Of a DNA stretch of 64,000 nt, positions 38,468 to 47,076 are shown in pieces. Both the position numbers and the translations under genes were made by a program. Location of the stretch: contig NZ_NNRJ01000015.1 of NCBI RefSeq assembly GCF_002252445.1, positions 558,001 to 622,000 of the forward strand, read 5' to 3'. The notes under the pieces are model-generated. The model saw nothing but the letters and a program-made list of their open reading frames with translations, did no database searches and was not told where the DNA came from. Numbering within the stretch: position 1 is the stretch's first letter; each line of letters begins with the position of its first letter. This DNA is from Brucella thiophenivorans. GTDB taxonomy: Bacteria > Pseudomonadota > Alphaproteobacteria > Rhizobiales > Rhizobiaceae.

Positions 38468-39037
38468 ATGATGAGCAACGGACAGAAGAAGCCAGAATGG
38501 GCAGGTCAGGAACTTCGGCTTGATCCGTTTCACCTTCCGCAGGTTGTGACTTACCCGGCAGAAGATTGCGATGCAGACGTAACCTTCACGATCAGCGAAC
38601 GTGGTGCGGTTATGCGCCAGATTATGCCTTCGAGCGGCTTGCCGATGTCGATTGCGCTTCCGATCAATGCATTTGTCGGTGTTGTTGCCCGTGCTGTTGA
38701 AGACGAGTTTGGCGAAATCACCGTAACACTCGAACTTATGCATGAAGACCCGCAGCTTTCAGTGCCGCTGCTGGTGGCGCATGATCTGACCGATGTTGCC
38801 GCTGACTGGCGTGCATGGGCTGCAACCTTCAACCTGCCAATGATGCTGGTCGAGGAAGATGGCGTTGCCCGCCCGCTTTACGAAAGCACTGGCCCGGTCC
38901 GTACCGCTGAGCCACAGGCACGCCGCCAGGGGCAGGAGCCACGCCGTCGCCGTCCACGTTTCCTCGCACGCCGCAAGACGGGTTCGCTCGGCGTACGCAT
39001 GGTGATCGAAGGTCGTGAGATTATTGCAAGAAACTAA
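38468..39037 (+). CDS. DUF6101-family protein
   Basis: The 189-residue soluble protein has a conserved core (ELRLDPFHLPQVVTYPAED, PINAFVGVVARAVEDEFGEITVTLELMH) and an Arg-rich tail (RRQGQEPRRRRPRFLARR). It matches my recollection of the DUF6101 family, restricted to Rhizobiales. No function known. It lies after a 270-bp gap that contains only a terminator and AT-rich DNA. Confidence 0.8.
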   Translation: MMSNGQKKPEWAGQELRLDPFHLPQVVTYPAEDCDADVTFTISERGAVMRQIMPSSGLPMSIALPINAFVGVVARAVEDEFGEITVTLELMHEDPQLSVPLLVAHDLTDVAADWRAWAATFNLPMMLVEEDGVARPLYESTGPVRTAEPQARRQGQEPRRRRPRFLARRKTGSLGVRMVIEGREIIARN

Positions 39038-39100
39038 CTAACAATCACATTCGCGTGTGAACATGTTGTCGTCTGATTTCTACACTATCTAACTACTAAC

Positions 39101-39227
39101 GCACCGCTTGGTGGTTGTCTGGAAAGATGAAGGACCTTTCCAGATATTAAAGGCCACGATGCCGGAGCAACAAATTGGCTGACCTCCAGCAAGCCACCCG
39201 GATGGTACTCCCATCCGGGTATTTTTG
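39101..39227 (+). ncRNA. AbcR/alpha-r15-like small regulatory RNA
   Basis: A compact RNA gene is visible. A small hairpin CACC-GCTT-GGTG starts the transcript; then a perfect 9-bp stem TCTGGAAAG/CTTTCCAGA (near 39118-39144); then a single-stranded region with TTGGCTGACCTCC; and a terminal hairpin ACCCGGATGG ... CCATCCGGGT (39196-39220) followed by ATTTTTG. The anti-Shine-Dalgarno-like motifs CCTCC (39183) and CTCCCA (39208-39213, in the terminator loop) are the features of AbcR RNAs, which silence ABC transporter mRNAs through Hfq. A promoter candidate is TTGTCG (39066) and TAACTA (39090). Family assignment is by pattern recognition only. Confidence 0.68.
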
Positions 39228-39275
39228 TAATTATTGTTTTTTAGATTATTAATTGTGATGTTATAATTAAAAAAT

Positions 39276-40364
39276 TTATAGGGGACCGCAATCTCTTTCT
39301 TGGTATGATTTAGAGTAACTATTCTCTTCCCCTATGTTTCCATCTTCTTTGACTTGTCTCACCTTAAGATACTTTGTTATTTGACTGTAACATGGTTTTC
39401 TATTTTTTGTAGGATGGAATACCTCTGTTTTCGAGAATTCCAAAATAAGAGATTCTTTATTGAAAATTGCTCCCGCGAGTATCATATCAATTCCGGTGCC
39501 CTGATAGTTTCTAAAATTTATATATCTGTGCTCATGACCTGCAGTAAGCAAAAATATTATATCGTTATTATCTTTTAATATTTTTATAACTTCATCCTTT
39601 CCTTTATCTTTCAAAAAGTGATCGTCTGCATCGTGCCATCCTATAATAACTAGCTTTTTATCTCTTCTGGCTTTCGCCAACTCATCTTTGAGGAAAGGTA
39701 CAGCGCTCGTCCATGCCGTGTTAAAGACGCTCCCAGGAGCCCCCAAGTGCACTTCATAGGATGGGTAGAAATTCAACTGGATGAAGCGTAAATCGGCTTT
39801 CCAATCGAAAGCATAAGCATTGGATGCCGCCCAGCCAGTCTCATCGTTTGACGTGGCGCTATCATTAAAGTAGCCATTTGGGTTGTGTTGAGGGAATGAC
39901 GCTCTGATATCGTATCTTAGCATTTCCGACATCTGCCAGGCACAAGCGTCGGCGCTGGTAAATCCGTAATCATACAAATTTCCATGGCAATCATTTACGT
40001 TGTTAGAAATGTCGTGATTACCCAGCCCATAGTACGATTTGATATCTGAGTTGTCTTGCATCAGTTTACGAACAGAGTCTCGTTGAGGCCTCCACCCGAA
40101 TTCTGTCATGTCGCCGTTTATCATCACAAATTCTGGTTTGTACTTTCGCATGTTTGCGTACCCGGCCTGTGCAAAAGGTTCCCAAGTATAAACCGAAGCG
40201 TTAGCATTTGGGTCGTAGCCATTTGGCATATGGAGGATTCGATAAGGTTGTGGGTCCGCAGCAATCGCAAAAGTGAAATCACTGTCTTCTGCATGTGATT
40301 GCGTAATGAAAACCGTTACAGAGCATAAGTATATGAAAATAAAAAATCTAAATATAAAAAACAT
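39276..40364 (-). CDS. Exported calcineurin-like metallophosphoesterase
   Basis: The 362-residue protein has a signal peptide (MFFIFRFFIFIYLCSVTVFI, cleavage near SHA) and the metal motifs of the calcineurin-like fold: D37-P-Q39 (instead of the usual DxH), GDMTE (D85), GNHD (116-118), GWHD (H244) and AGHEH (H277, H279). Its DNA is far more AT-rich than the flanking genes, and both flanks are AT-rich. It sits between the small RNA gene and a core beta-oxidation pair. These signs point to horizontal gain. Substrate is unknown; the D-x-Q form is seen in exported phosphatases and sphingomyelinase-like branches. Confidence 0.8.
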   Translation of the reverse strand: MFFIFRFFIFIYLCSVTVFITQSHAEDSDFTFAIAADPQPYRILHMPNGYDPNANASVYTWEPFAQAGYANMRKYKPEFVMINGDMTEFGWRPQRDSVRKLMQDNSDIKSYYGLGNHDISNNVNDCHGNLYDYGFTSADACAWQMSEMLRYDIRASFPQHNPNGYFNDSATSNDETGWAASNAYAFDWKADLRFIQLNFYPSYEVHLGAPGSVFNTAWTSAVPFLKDELAKARRDKKLVIIGWHDADDHFLKDKGKDEVIKILKDNNDIIFLLTAGHEHRYINFRNYQGTGIDMILAGAIFNKESLILEFSKTEVFHPTKNRKPCYSQITKYLKVRQVKEDGNIGEENSYSKSYQERDCGPL

Positions 40365-40436
40365 AATGGCTCCTTTATTTGATAATGGAGCTATTATGTT
40401 GCATCGCGTGTTTTTATAGCACTGTAAGTAATTGCA

Positions 40437-41192
40437 CTATTTAGCTGATTTCCGGCTGAAGAAGTCCATCACAGCCTCGCGCGCTTCATTCGATGTAAGT
40501 CGTTCGGAAAAATGCTTTGCTTCCCGTATTATCCTTTCTGAAACAGGTTCAGCTGGAAGCCGCATAAGTCTGCGGGCAATTTGCATTGCCTGCGGCGGCT
40601 TGGTCGCGATTTCTTCGGCAGTTTTCAGTACTTCAGTTTCAAGCTTGTTGCTTTCAACGATTTTATAGACAATGCCTGCTTCAAGTGCTGCTTGTGCATC
40701 AAAGCCGTGGCCTAATGCCAGAAGTGCGAAAGCTTTTTGATGCCCCATAAGTGGTGGGGCAAGCAGACTGGATGCTGCCTCCGGCACAAGCCCCAGATCA
40801 ACGAAAGGGGTGCGGAACAATGCGTCGCTTGTGGCAAATGTCAGATCACAATGCAGGTGGATTGTCGTGCCAATCCCGATGGCAAGGCCATCGACGCCGG
40901 AGACAATCGGCTTCTTTGCGCTCGAGAGTGCGCCAAGAAAATCGAGAATGTCATTGCCGAGGCTGCCGCCTGATGCGGCCGCCATAAAATCCTGCATGTC
41001 GTTGCCGGATGAAAACGCGCCTGGCACACCGAGAAACACATGCACACGAACGGCGTCGTCCGCATCGCCGTCAACAAGGGCTTTTGCCATCGTTGCGTAC
41101 ATGGCGCGAGTGATCGCGTTCTTTTTATCAGGGCGGTTAAGGCGGATGATCTGTACCGCATCTTTGCGTTCGATCAGAATATGCTCGCTCAT
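40437..41192 (-). CDS. Enoyl-CoA hydratase/isomerase family protein
   Basis: The protein of about 251 residues is a crotonase-fold enzyme. The oxyanion-hole segments are visible (GAFSSGNDMQDF and DGLAIGIGTTIHLHCDLTFA), and the Glu typical of hydratases is expected in FVDLGLVPEAAS. It follows the acyl-CoA dehydrogenase gene on the same strand; the dehydrogenase stop overlaps its leader, and GGAGG lies seven bases before the ATG at 41192. The pair would do the first two steps of beta-oxidation. Confidence 0.9.
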   Translation of the reverse strand: MSEHILIERKDAVQIIRLNRPDKKNAITRAMYATMAKALVDGDADDAVRVHVFLGVPGAFSSGNDMQDFMAAASGGSLGNDILDFLGALSSAKKPIVSGVDGLAIGIGTTIHLHCDLTFATSDALFRTPFVDLGLVPEAASSLLAPPLMGHQKAFALLALGHGFDAQAALEAGIVYKIVESNKLETEVLKTAEEIATKPPQAMQIARRLMRLPAEPVSERIIREAKHFSERLTSNEAREAVMDFFSRKSAK

Positions 41193-41194
41193 AG

Positions 41195-42973
41195 TCATGC
41201 CTCCAGCGCGGATTTTGCAGCAGCGAGGCTTTTTGCGCCGGTGATGACAGTATCTTTGAGGGAACTGACTTCGGAAAGCATATTTTCGGCATAGAACCGG
41301 CAAAGTGCAGCGCGTCCCGCATCGTCACTGGTGAGGGCTGCACGTGCGAGATAAGCGCCGCCAGCGGTTAGCGATAGCAGGCGCTGATAATGGGTGGCGC
41401 CGGCGAGCGCTTCCTGGTTGCGGCCTTCGCTTGCAGCCTTCTGCAACCAGTCGGTTGCTTCGCGAGCTTCTGCAATAGCCATTGACACACGCGATCCGGT
41501 GCCGCCAAGTTCAGGGCGGTTTGAGGCCGTGGCGTTGTCCGCATCCCCCTGCAACTCGGCAAAAAAGCCTTTGATATGTTCGCCATTGTCCAACGGTAGC
41601 TTACGTAATACGAGATCAATGGCCTGAATGCCGTTTGTGCCTTCATAGATCGGCGTTATACGGGAATCACGCAACAATTGTGCAGCACCCGTTTCCTCAA
41701 TAAAGCCCATGCCGCCATGAATTTGAATGCCAAGCGAGGCCACATCCATGCCTGCATCAGTGGCAAAGCTTTTGGCAAGAGGTGTCAGAAGGCCTGCGCG
41801 ATCCGACCAGAATTGCGCATCTGCGCTTTCCGTTGCATGGCTCATGTCGATTGCATGCGCACAGGAATAGGTAATGCCACGCGCAACCTGTGTTAGTGCC
41901 TTCATCGTGAGAAGCATACGTTGTACATCGGGATGCTCAATGATCGGGCTCATGCCAGCCTTTGGATCAGCACCGACAGCGCGACCTTGTTTGCGGTCTT
42001 TGGCATAATGCAGCGCCTGCTGATAGGCGGCTTCCGCAACGCCAACACCCTGAACACCCACTAGCAGCCGCGCATTGTTCATCATCGTAAACATGCAAGC
42101 GAGGCCACGATTCTCTTCGCCTATCAAATAGCCCACTGCGCCTGCTTCTTCGCCTTTGGCAAAGCCATCGCCATAGATCATGGTGCAGGTTGGGGAGGCG
42201 TGAATGCCCATTTTGTGTTCAAGGCCCGAGCAGAACAGATCATTGCGGCGACCAAGCGAACCGTCTTCATTGACGAGAAACTTTGGTACGAGAAACAGTG
42301 AAATGCCTTTGGTGCCAGCAGGAGCATCAGGCAGGCGGGCCAGCACCAGATGCACGATATTGTCGGTCAGGTCATGTTCGCCATAAGTGATGAAAATCTT
42401 TTGCCCGAAAATGCGATAGGAACCATCATCCCGGCGCTCGGCGCGCGCGCGTAGCGCTCCCAGATCAGAACCGGCTTGCGGCTCTGTAAGATTCATTGTG
42501 CCCATCCACTCGCCTGAGATAAGCTTTTCAAGGTAGATGTCTTTGAGTTCTTTCGAGGCGTGCTTTTCCAGCGCTTCAACAGCACCCATAGTGAGCGTGG
42601 GCGCAATGGCAAAAGCGAGGGTGCCGGAATTCCACATTTCGCTGACTGCAACCGACATCATGATCGGCAGGCCCTGACCGCCATATTCAGGCGTACCGGT
42701 CAGCGAGTTCCAGCCACCTGCAACCCAGTCGGCATAAAGTTCTTTCCAGCCCGGCGCTGTGGTGACGACACCGTCTTTGACGATTGCACCGTGTTTGTCG
42801 CCGGTAATCCGAAGCGGCTCGACGCGCTCGGCTGCAAACTTTCCTGCCTCCTGCAGAATAGCGTCTGCCAAATCAGCGGAGAATTCAGGAAAAAGATTGT
42901 CCTCAATCGCTTTTTCAAGGCCTGCGACCTTCATCAGCATATGGGAAATTTCAGAAACCGGCGCGCGATACAT
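41195..42973 (-). CDS. Acyl-CoA dehydrogenase
   Basis: The 592-residue protein is a long acyl-CoA dehydrogenase with an additional C-terminal domain, as in the FadE/DmdC-like group. The signatures are WMGTMNLTEPQAGSDLGALR and QIHGGMGFIEETGAAQLLRDSRITPIYEGTNGIQ cut to its parts here; the catalytic Glu is in the YEGTNGIQ segment. TAGGAGGAAAT precedes the start. It is followed by the enoyl-CoA hydratase gene with overlap, forming a lipid or acyl-CoA degradation unit. Substrate length cannot be read. Confidence 0.92.
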   Translation of the reverse strand: MYRAPVSEISHMLMKVAGLEKAIEDNLFPEFSADLADAILQEAGKFAAERVEPLRITGDKHGAIVKDGVVTTAPGWKELYADWVAGGWNSLTGTPEYGGQGLPIMMSVAVSEMWNSGTLAFAIAPTLTMGAVEALEKHASKELKDIYLEKLISGEWMGTMNLTEPQAGSDLGALRARAERRDDGSYRIFGQKIFITYGEHDLTDNIVHLVLARLPDAPAGTKGISLFLVPKFLVNEDGSLGRRNDLFCSGLEHKMGIHASPTCTMIYGDGFAKGEEAGAVGYLIGEENRGLACMFTMMNNARLLVGVQGVGVAEAAYQQALHYAKDRKQGRAVGADPKAGMSPIIEHPDVQRMLLTMKALTQVARGITYSCAHAIDMSHATESADAQFWSDRAGLLTPLAKSFATDAGMDVASLGIQIHGGMGFIEETGAAQLLRDSRITPIYEGTNGIQAIDLVLRKLPLDNGEHIKGFFAELQGDADNATASNRPELGGTGSRVSMAIAEAREATDWLQKAASEGRNQEALAGATHYQRLLSLTAGGAYLARAALTSDDAGRAALCRFYAENMLSEVSSLKDTVITGAKSLAAAKSALEA

Positions 42974-42982
42974 ATTTCCTCC

Positions 42983-43030
42983 TAGAGCGCATACCGAAAA
43001 ACGTGCAACGGTTTTCGAATAAGATGCGCA
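42983..43030. repeat. RIME-like palindrome before the acyl-CoA dehydrogenase gene
   Basis: GCGCAT (42987-42992) and ATGCGC (43024-43029) arms surround CCGAAAAACGTGCAACGGTTTTCG. It lies in the leader of the acyl-CoA dehydrogenase gene, very near its ribosome site. Confidence 0.7.
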
Positions 43031-43231
43031 TCAAAACAATCAAGCAGAGCACCAATCGAACGATTTCGTGCTGATACCCTGAACCTTCTCCTCAAAAGGC
43101 TACGCATGGCCGCTCGATTGCGGCGATCCGTTCAGCCTGACGGCTGGTCTTTACTAAGAGCTATCGGCTTATTACGTAAACGTCAATATTTACAAGATAA
43201 AGTTATCCGTAGTTTCGTGTTGCATGTGCGA

Positions 43232-43420
43232 TTATTCGCTTTGCTCGCGCTTGAGCCGGGCGGCCCGCAACCGGGCAGTCTTCGCATCCACTGCATCGCG
43301 TTCGCTTTGCATGATGGCCCTAGCGGCCTTATCTGTTGTGGCTGTCTTGGCTTCCATACGGGAAGGGTTAGGCTTGAAGAGCGTATCTTTGGTCAGGTTT
43401 TCTTTGTTGGAATCTGACAT
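43232..43420 (-). CDS. Small charged protein, 62 residues
   Basis: The 62-residue protein starts MSDSNKENLTKDTLFKPNPSR and is highly charged and probably helical (KTARLRAARLKREQSE). GGGAGG lies about seven bases before the ATG at 43420. I recall similar short proteins in other Rhizobiales, but no function. The spacing to cspA is about 200 bp, with an apparent hairpin-free gap. Confidence 0.7.
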   Translation of the reverse strand: MSDSNKENLTKDTLFKPNPSRMEAKTATTDKAARAIMQSERDAVDAKTARLRAARLKREQSE

Positions 43421-43625
43421 GGATGGTCCTCCCATCGTTGCTGCATTGCAGCTTCTCGCACTGTGAACAGATCACTTGTAGGCGATAAATAAAAAAGGCC
43501 GGGCAAAGACCCGACCTTCAAATGTCTCAACAATCAGTGCCAGTACATCCGTGGTCAGTGATTGGAGACAAATTTCTTTGCGCCATTACGCAAGCAAAGC
43601 TTTTAAAGCTCTGCCTGAATAATTA

Positions 43626-43835
43626 TTAGAGCGCCTGCAGGTTTTCTGCTGCATTCTTGCCCGAACGACGATCAGCGACGACGTCGAAGCTAACCTTCTG
43701 GCCTTCGTTGAGCGAGCTCAAGCCCGAACGTTCAACAGCAGAGATGTGAACGAACACATCTACGCCGCCGTCATCAGGCTGAATGAAGCCGAAGCCCTTA
43801 GTTGAATTAAAGAATTTTACTGTTCCGTTTGCCAT
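43626..43835 (-). CDS. cspA: Cold shock protein, CspA family
   Basis: The 69-residue single cold-shock domain has RNP1 (GFGFIQP, KGFGFI) and RNP2 ([10 protein letters not shown]) motifs. It binds single-stranded RNA and DNA. AAAGGA lies before the ATG. The leader upstream (43836 onward) is AT-rich, which fits cold-inducible control, but several paralogues with different control exist in this family. Confidence 0.95.
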   Translation of the reverse strand: MANGTVKFFNSTKGFGFIQPDDGGVDVFVHISAVERSGLSSLNEGQKVSFDVVADRRSGKNAAENLQAL

Positions 43836-44097
43836 GTTGAATTCCTTTCAAATCGCACGGTTAATATATAACGGATCTAAATCCGTCGCCGAAGTTTACG
43901 AATTTGAAAGAAGTACCGGGGGCGAAAAGCACGCCGCAACATTCGAAAACAAAATCGATGGACCACATATATGCAGCATTCGAGATTTTTACAAGGCGCT
44001 TTTCTGCATTTGATAAAAATACTATTCTCAATATAAAAGATTGTGATCCAAATATTGTTGAACAACGTACCACCGATGTACTTTTCAACGCTTGATG
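43836..44097. other. Intergenic gap before the palindromic element, no gene seen
   Basis: This 262-bp AT-rich stretch carries the cspA leader. It has a weak open frame of 63 codons (43904-44095) with no recognisable domain and no ribosome site, so I do not call a gene. Confidence 0.5.
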
Positions 44098-44372
44098 CCT
44101 AGGCCGTTTGGACGATTATGTTTTGGAGCGTGGTATGGATGAAAATAGCACAGGTTTAGGAGCAAAGCCGAAGGTGGAGTGGTTCTCCATCAAGGTTTTG
44201 CGACGCAAAGCTGGGTTATTTTCATCATATCCCTTCGGGACGTGGTGGATTTTCTCTCTGAATGCGTCGAACAACCCTTCTGGAGAACCACTCCACGGCG
44301 GTCTGTTCTCCTGTTCAGAAACAAAATCCGTCTCACGCCACGCCCGAAAAATAATCGTCCACACGGCCTAGG
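44098..44372. repeat. 275-bp palindromic (MITE-like) element, copy 2
   Basis: Outer arms at 44098-44119 and 44351-44372 (CCTAGGCCGT and its complement) are 22 bp with one mismatch. An inner 16-bp perfect inverted pair lies at 44174-44189 and 44281-44296 (GTGGAGTGGTTCTCCA). It aligns with the 340-607 element through AGGAGC-AA-CCGAAGGTGGAGTG, GGTTTTGCGACG and TTTTCA-CATATC-CTTC-GGACG. Weak coding frames inside are shadows of the palindrome. Confidence 0.8.
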
Positions 44373-44477
44373 CCCTTAGAAGACCATCGCGTTACTGACG
44401 AGGTTAGGGGATCCTGACCTTTAACGAATTTTTTTCGCTTTGATTTAGAGTATGCAAATGTTCAAAGGTGTCGATAC

Positions 44478-45623
44478 ATGACGCTCGTTCCGTATTTTCT
44501 GACTGTTAATCTCACGGTATCGTGCGTTTTTATCCTGACATTTGCCTTCGTTTCCATTCAGGAGCGGAGTTATTCCGCTCCGCGCTGGTTCACGCTCGCG
44601 GCGATAGCCGCTGCTCTTGTGTCAATGTTCGGTTACTGGATTCCAGTGGCAATAAATCCGCGTCTGCTTGTGCTTGTTTCATTTACGCTTTCTATGACCG
44701 CGTTTCTCGCGGCTATCATCGGCTTGCAAAGCATTTATCGTCAAAAGATCGACTGGAAACTGATCAGCGGATTTTTCGTCGCTGCCATAGCGTGTAATAT
44801 GCTTATTTTTGAGCTGCCACGCACATCGTTTCTGCATCGTTTTCTATACCAGTTGCCGCTTTGCCTTGCACAGATTTTGATGATTCGCGTGATTTATCGC
44901 TCTGGCATGCCGCGTTTGATCGATAAGTTGATGATGGCGATGGCGGTGTTTGCATGTCTTCACTATTTGTCTAAAGCGTTTCTCATCACCTGGCCGGGGG
45001 CCGATGTGCGTCCTGAAGATCAGGCGAACACGCTGCACGTTATTATATCGCTTTCCGTCGGCGTTTTCGTCCATGTCGTGCGTGGATTGCTCCTGCTTTT
45101 AACCACCGTTTCACATATGGTAGGCGAAGCCAGCGAACAGTCTGAAGTGGATGAACTTTCGCAAATTTATAATCGTCGCGGCTTTGATCGTCACGTCTCA
45201 CGCGTGTTGGCGCGCAAGGGCGCAAGGATTCACTACTCGGTGATTATGAGTGATCTGGATTTCTTCAAGCGTGTGAATGACACTTATGGCCATGATGGCG
45301 GTGATCGTGTGATCGCAGCATTTGGCAAGCTGCTCAATACGCAACTTCCCAAGTCAGCGGTTGCTGCGCGCATGGGCGGCGAAGAGTTCGTCGTGTTTAT
45401 ACCGGATGCAGATATGCAGGCTGCAGAAAGCCTGGCGCAAAGCTTGCGCGAGGCTCTAAGCTTGCTTCGGTTTGCTGGAAAATCACCTGATTGGGGTCCG
45501 ACTGCAAGCTTCGGCGTGGCCGAACAGGTCCACGAAGAAAGTCTCTATGAGACGATGCGCCGCGCAGACGCGGCGCTATATCAGGCGAAGAAGGCCGGAC
45601 GCAATCGCGTCCATATCGCTTAA
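44478..45623 (+). CDS. Membrane GGDEF protein (diguanylate cyclase)
   Basis: The 381-residue protein has six or seven N-terminal membrane helices, a short linker and a C-terminal GGDEF domain (DELSQIYNRRGFDRH, MSDLDFFKRVNDTYGHDGGD, MGGEEFVVFIPD). GGEEF is a catalytic form that makes cyclic di-GMP. No RxxD I-site is seen just upstream of GGEEF, so feedback inhibition by cyclic di-GMP is probably absent. It lies 105 bp after the palindromic element. Confidence 0.9.
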   Translation: MTLVPYFLTVNLTVSCVFILTFAFVSIQERSYSAPRWFTLAAIAAALVSMFGYWIPVAINPRLLVLVSFTLSMTAFLAAIIGLQSIYRQKIDWKLISGFFVAAIACNMLIFELPRTSFLHRFLYQLPLCLAQILMIRVIYRSGMPRLIDKLMMAMAVFACLHYLSKAFLITWPGADVRPEDQANTLHVIISLSVGVFVHVVRGLLLLLTTVSHMVGEASEQSEVDELSQIYNRRGFDRHVSRVLARKGARIHYSVIMSDLDFFKRVNDTYGHDGGDRVIAAFGKLLNTQLPKSAVAARMGGEEFVVFIPDADMQAAESLAQSLREALSLLRFAGKSPDWGPTASFGVAEQVHEESLYETMRRADAALYQAKKAGRNRVHIA

Positions 45624-45651
45624 GATTCGCAATCGCCCCTTATAGCTTTAA

Positions 45652-46935
45652 TTATTGGCCCGAACGTTCGCGCTCAACCGCACGCCAACCGATGTCTGAG
45701 CGGTAGAAGCCTTGCGGCCAGTTGATCTTCTTTATGGCGTCATAGGCCTTGGCCTGTGCGGCTGCGACCGTAGTGTCGATAGCAGTTACGTTGAGCACGC
45801 GACCACCATTGGCGATGATCTGGCCGTCTTTTTCTGCCGTGCCAGCATGGAAAACTTTAAGGCCGTCAACGCCATCAAGCGTTTCAAGTCCGTGGATCAC
45901 GCTGCCTTTTTTAGGTGAGGCCGGATAACCTTCTGCGGCCATGACGATGGTCAGCGCCGGGTCATTTTTCCATTTGAGCGTCACGTCATCAAGTTTGCCA
46001 TCAACGGCTGCATTGATGAGGTCGAGCAGGTCGCTTTCAAGGCGCATCATCAGCACCTGACACTCAGGATCACCAAAGCGGGTATTGTATTCAATGAGCT
46101 TTGGGCCGTCCTTGCCGATCATCAGACCGAGGAACAAAACACCTGAGAACGGTGCGCCAATTTCGGCCATGCCGCGCATGGTTGGCTCAATCAGTTCGCG
46201 CATCGTGCCCTCGACGATTTCAGGCGTCATCACAGGGGCAGGGGCGTAAGCACCCATGCCGCCGGTGTTCACGCCTGTATCGCCATCGCCAACGCGCTTA
46301 TGGTCCTGTGCTGAGCCGAGCGACAGAGCGGTTTTGCCGTCGCAAATGCAGAAGAAGCTTGCTTCTTCGCCCTCAAGAAACTCTTCAACGACGACTTCTG
46401 CACCGGCAGAGCCAAATGCGCCTTCAAAGCACATATCAACGGCATCGAGCGCTTCATCGAGCGTCATCGCGACGACCACGCCTTTGCCTGCGGCAAGTCC
46501 GTCGGCTTTGACGACGATTGGAGCGCCCATTTCTCGGATATATGCTTTGGCTTTTGGTGCATTGTTGAAGCGGCCATAGGCGCCCGTCGGAATGTCGAAC
46601 TTTGCGCAGAGATCCTTGGTAAAGCCTTTGGAGCCTTCAAGCTGAGCGGCAGCCTTGGATGGACCAAAAACGCGGATGTTCGCGGCTTGCAGATCGTCGG
46701 CTAGACCTGCAACGAGCGGCGCTTCCGGGCCAACGACAACCAAATCAATCGTATTCTGCTCGGCAAAAGCTATGACAGCCGCGTGATCAGTCACGTCGAG
46801 CGTCACCAGTTCTGCATATTCGGCAATGCCGGGATTGCCCGGCGCACAATAGAGCTTTGTCAGCTTTTCGGAAGCGGCAAGTTTCCATGCCAATGCGTGC
46901 TCGCGACCACCGGAACCGATCAACAGAACTTTCAT
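45652..46935 (-). CDS. purD: Phosphoribosylamine-glycine ligase
   Basis: The 427-residue ATP-grasp enzyme carries out the second step of purine synthesis. It starts [20 protein letters not shown] and shows [28 protein letters not shown], and [12 protein letters not shown]. Length is normal. It converges with the GGDEF gene and is divergent from ubiA with about 140 bp between starts. Confidence 0.97.
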   Translation of the reverse strand: MKVLLIGSGGREHALAWKLAASEKLTKLYCAPGNPGIAEYAELVTLDVTDHAAVIAFAEQNTIDLVVVGPEAPLVAGLADDLQAANIRVFGPSKAAAQLEGSKGFTKDLCAKFDIPTGAYGRFNNAPKAKAYIREMGAPIVVKADGLAAGKGVVVAMTLDEALDAVDMCFEGAFGSAGAEVVVEEFLEGEEASFFCICDGKTALSLGSAQDHKRVGDGDTGVNTGGMGAYAPAPVMTPEIVEGTMRELIEPTMRGMAEIGAPFSGVLFLGLMIGKDGPKLIEYNTRFGDPECQVLMMRLESDLLDLINAAVDGKLDDVTLKWKNDPALTIVMAAEGYPASPKKGSVIHGLETLDGVDGLKVFHAGTAEKDGQIIANGGRVLNVTAIDTTVAAAQAKAYDAIKKINWPQGFYRSDIGWRAVERERSGQ

Positions 46936-47076
46936 GCCTTGCTCCCTGCGCGTGAGATAAGTAAGTGTTTATTGATACGGGTCTCTATTGCCCAACGCGT
47001 GCGCGGGCAAGGGTAGTACCGCAATTTTTGGATAAAAAGCGGTTGCACCGTTACAGTTTCAGGAAAGCAAGCATTT

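Noticed and set aside
43904-44095. 63-codon frame between cspA and the second palindromic element
   Set aside because: No recognisable domain, no ribosome site and AT-rich leader DNA; left as intergenic.
44108-44371. Open frames of 82-87 codons on both strands of the second palindromic element
   Set aside because: Both strands are open at once because of the palindrome; no domain or ribosome site supports a gene.
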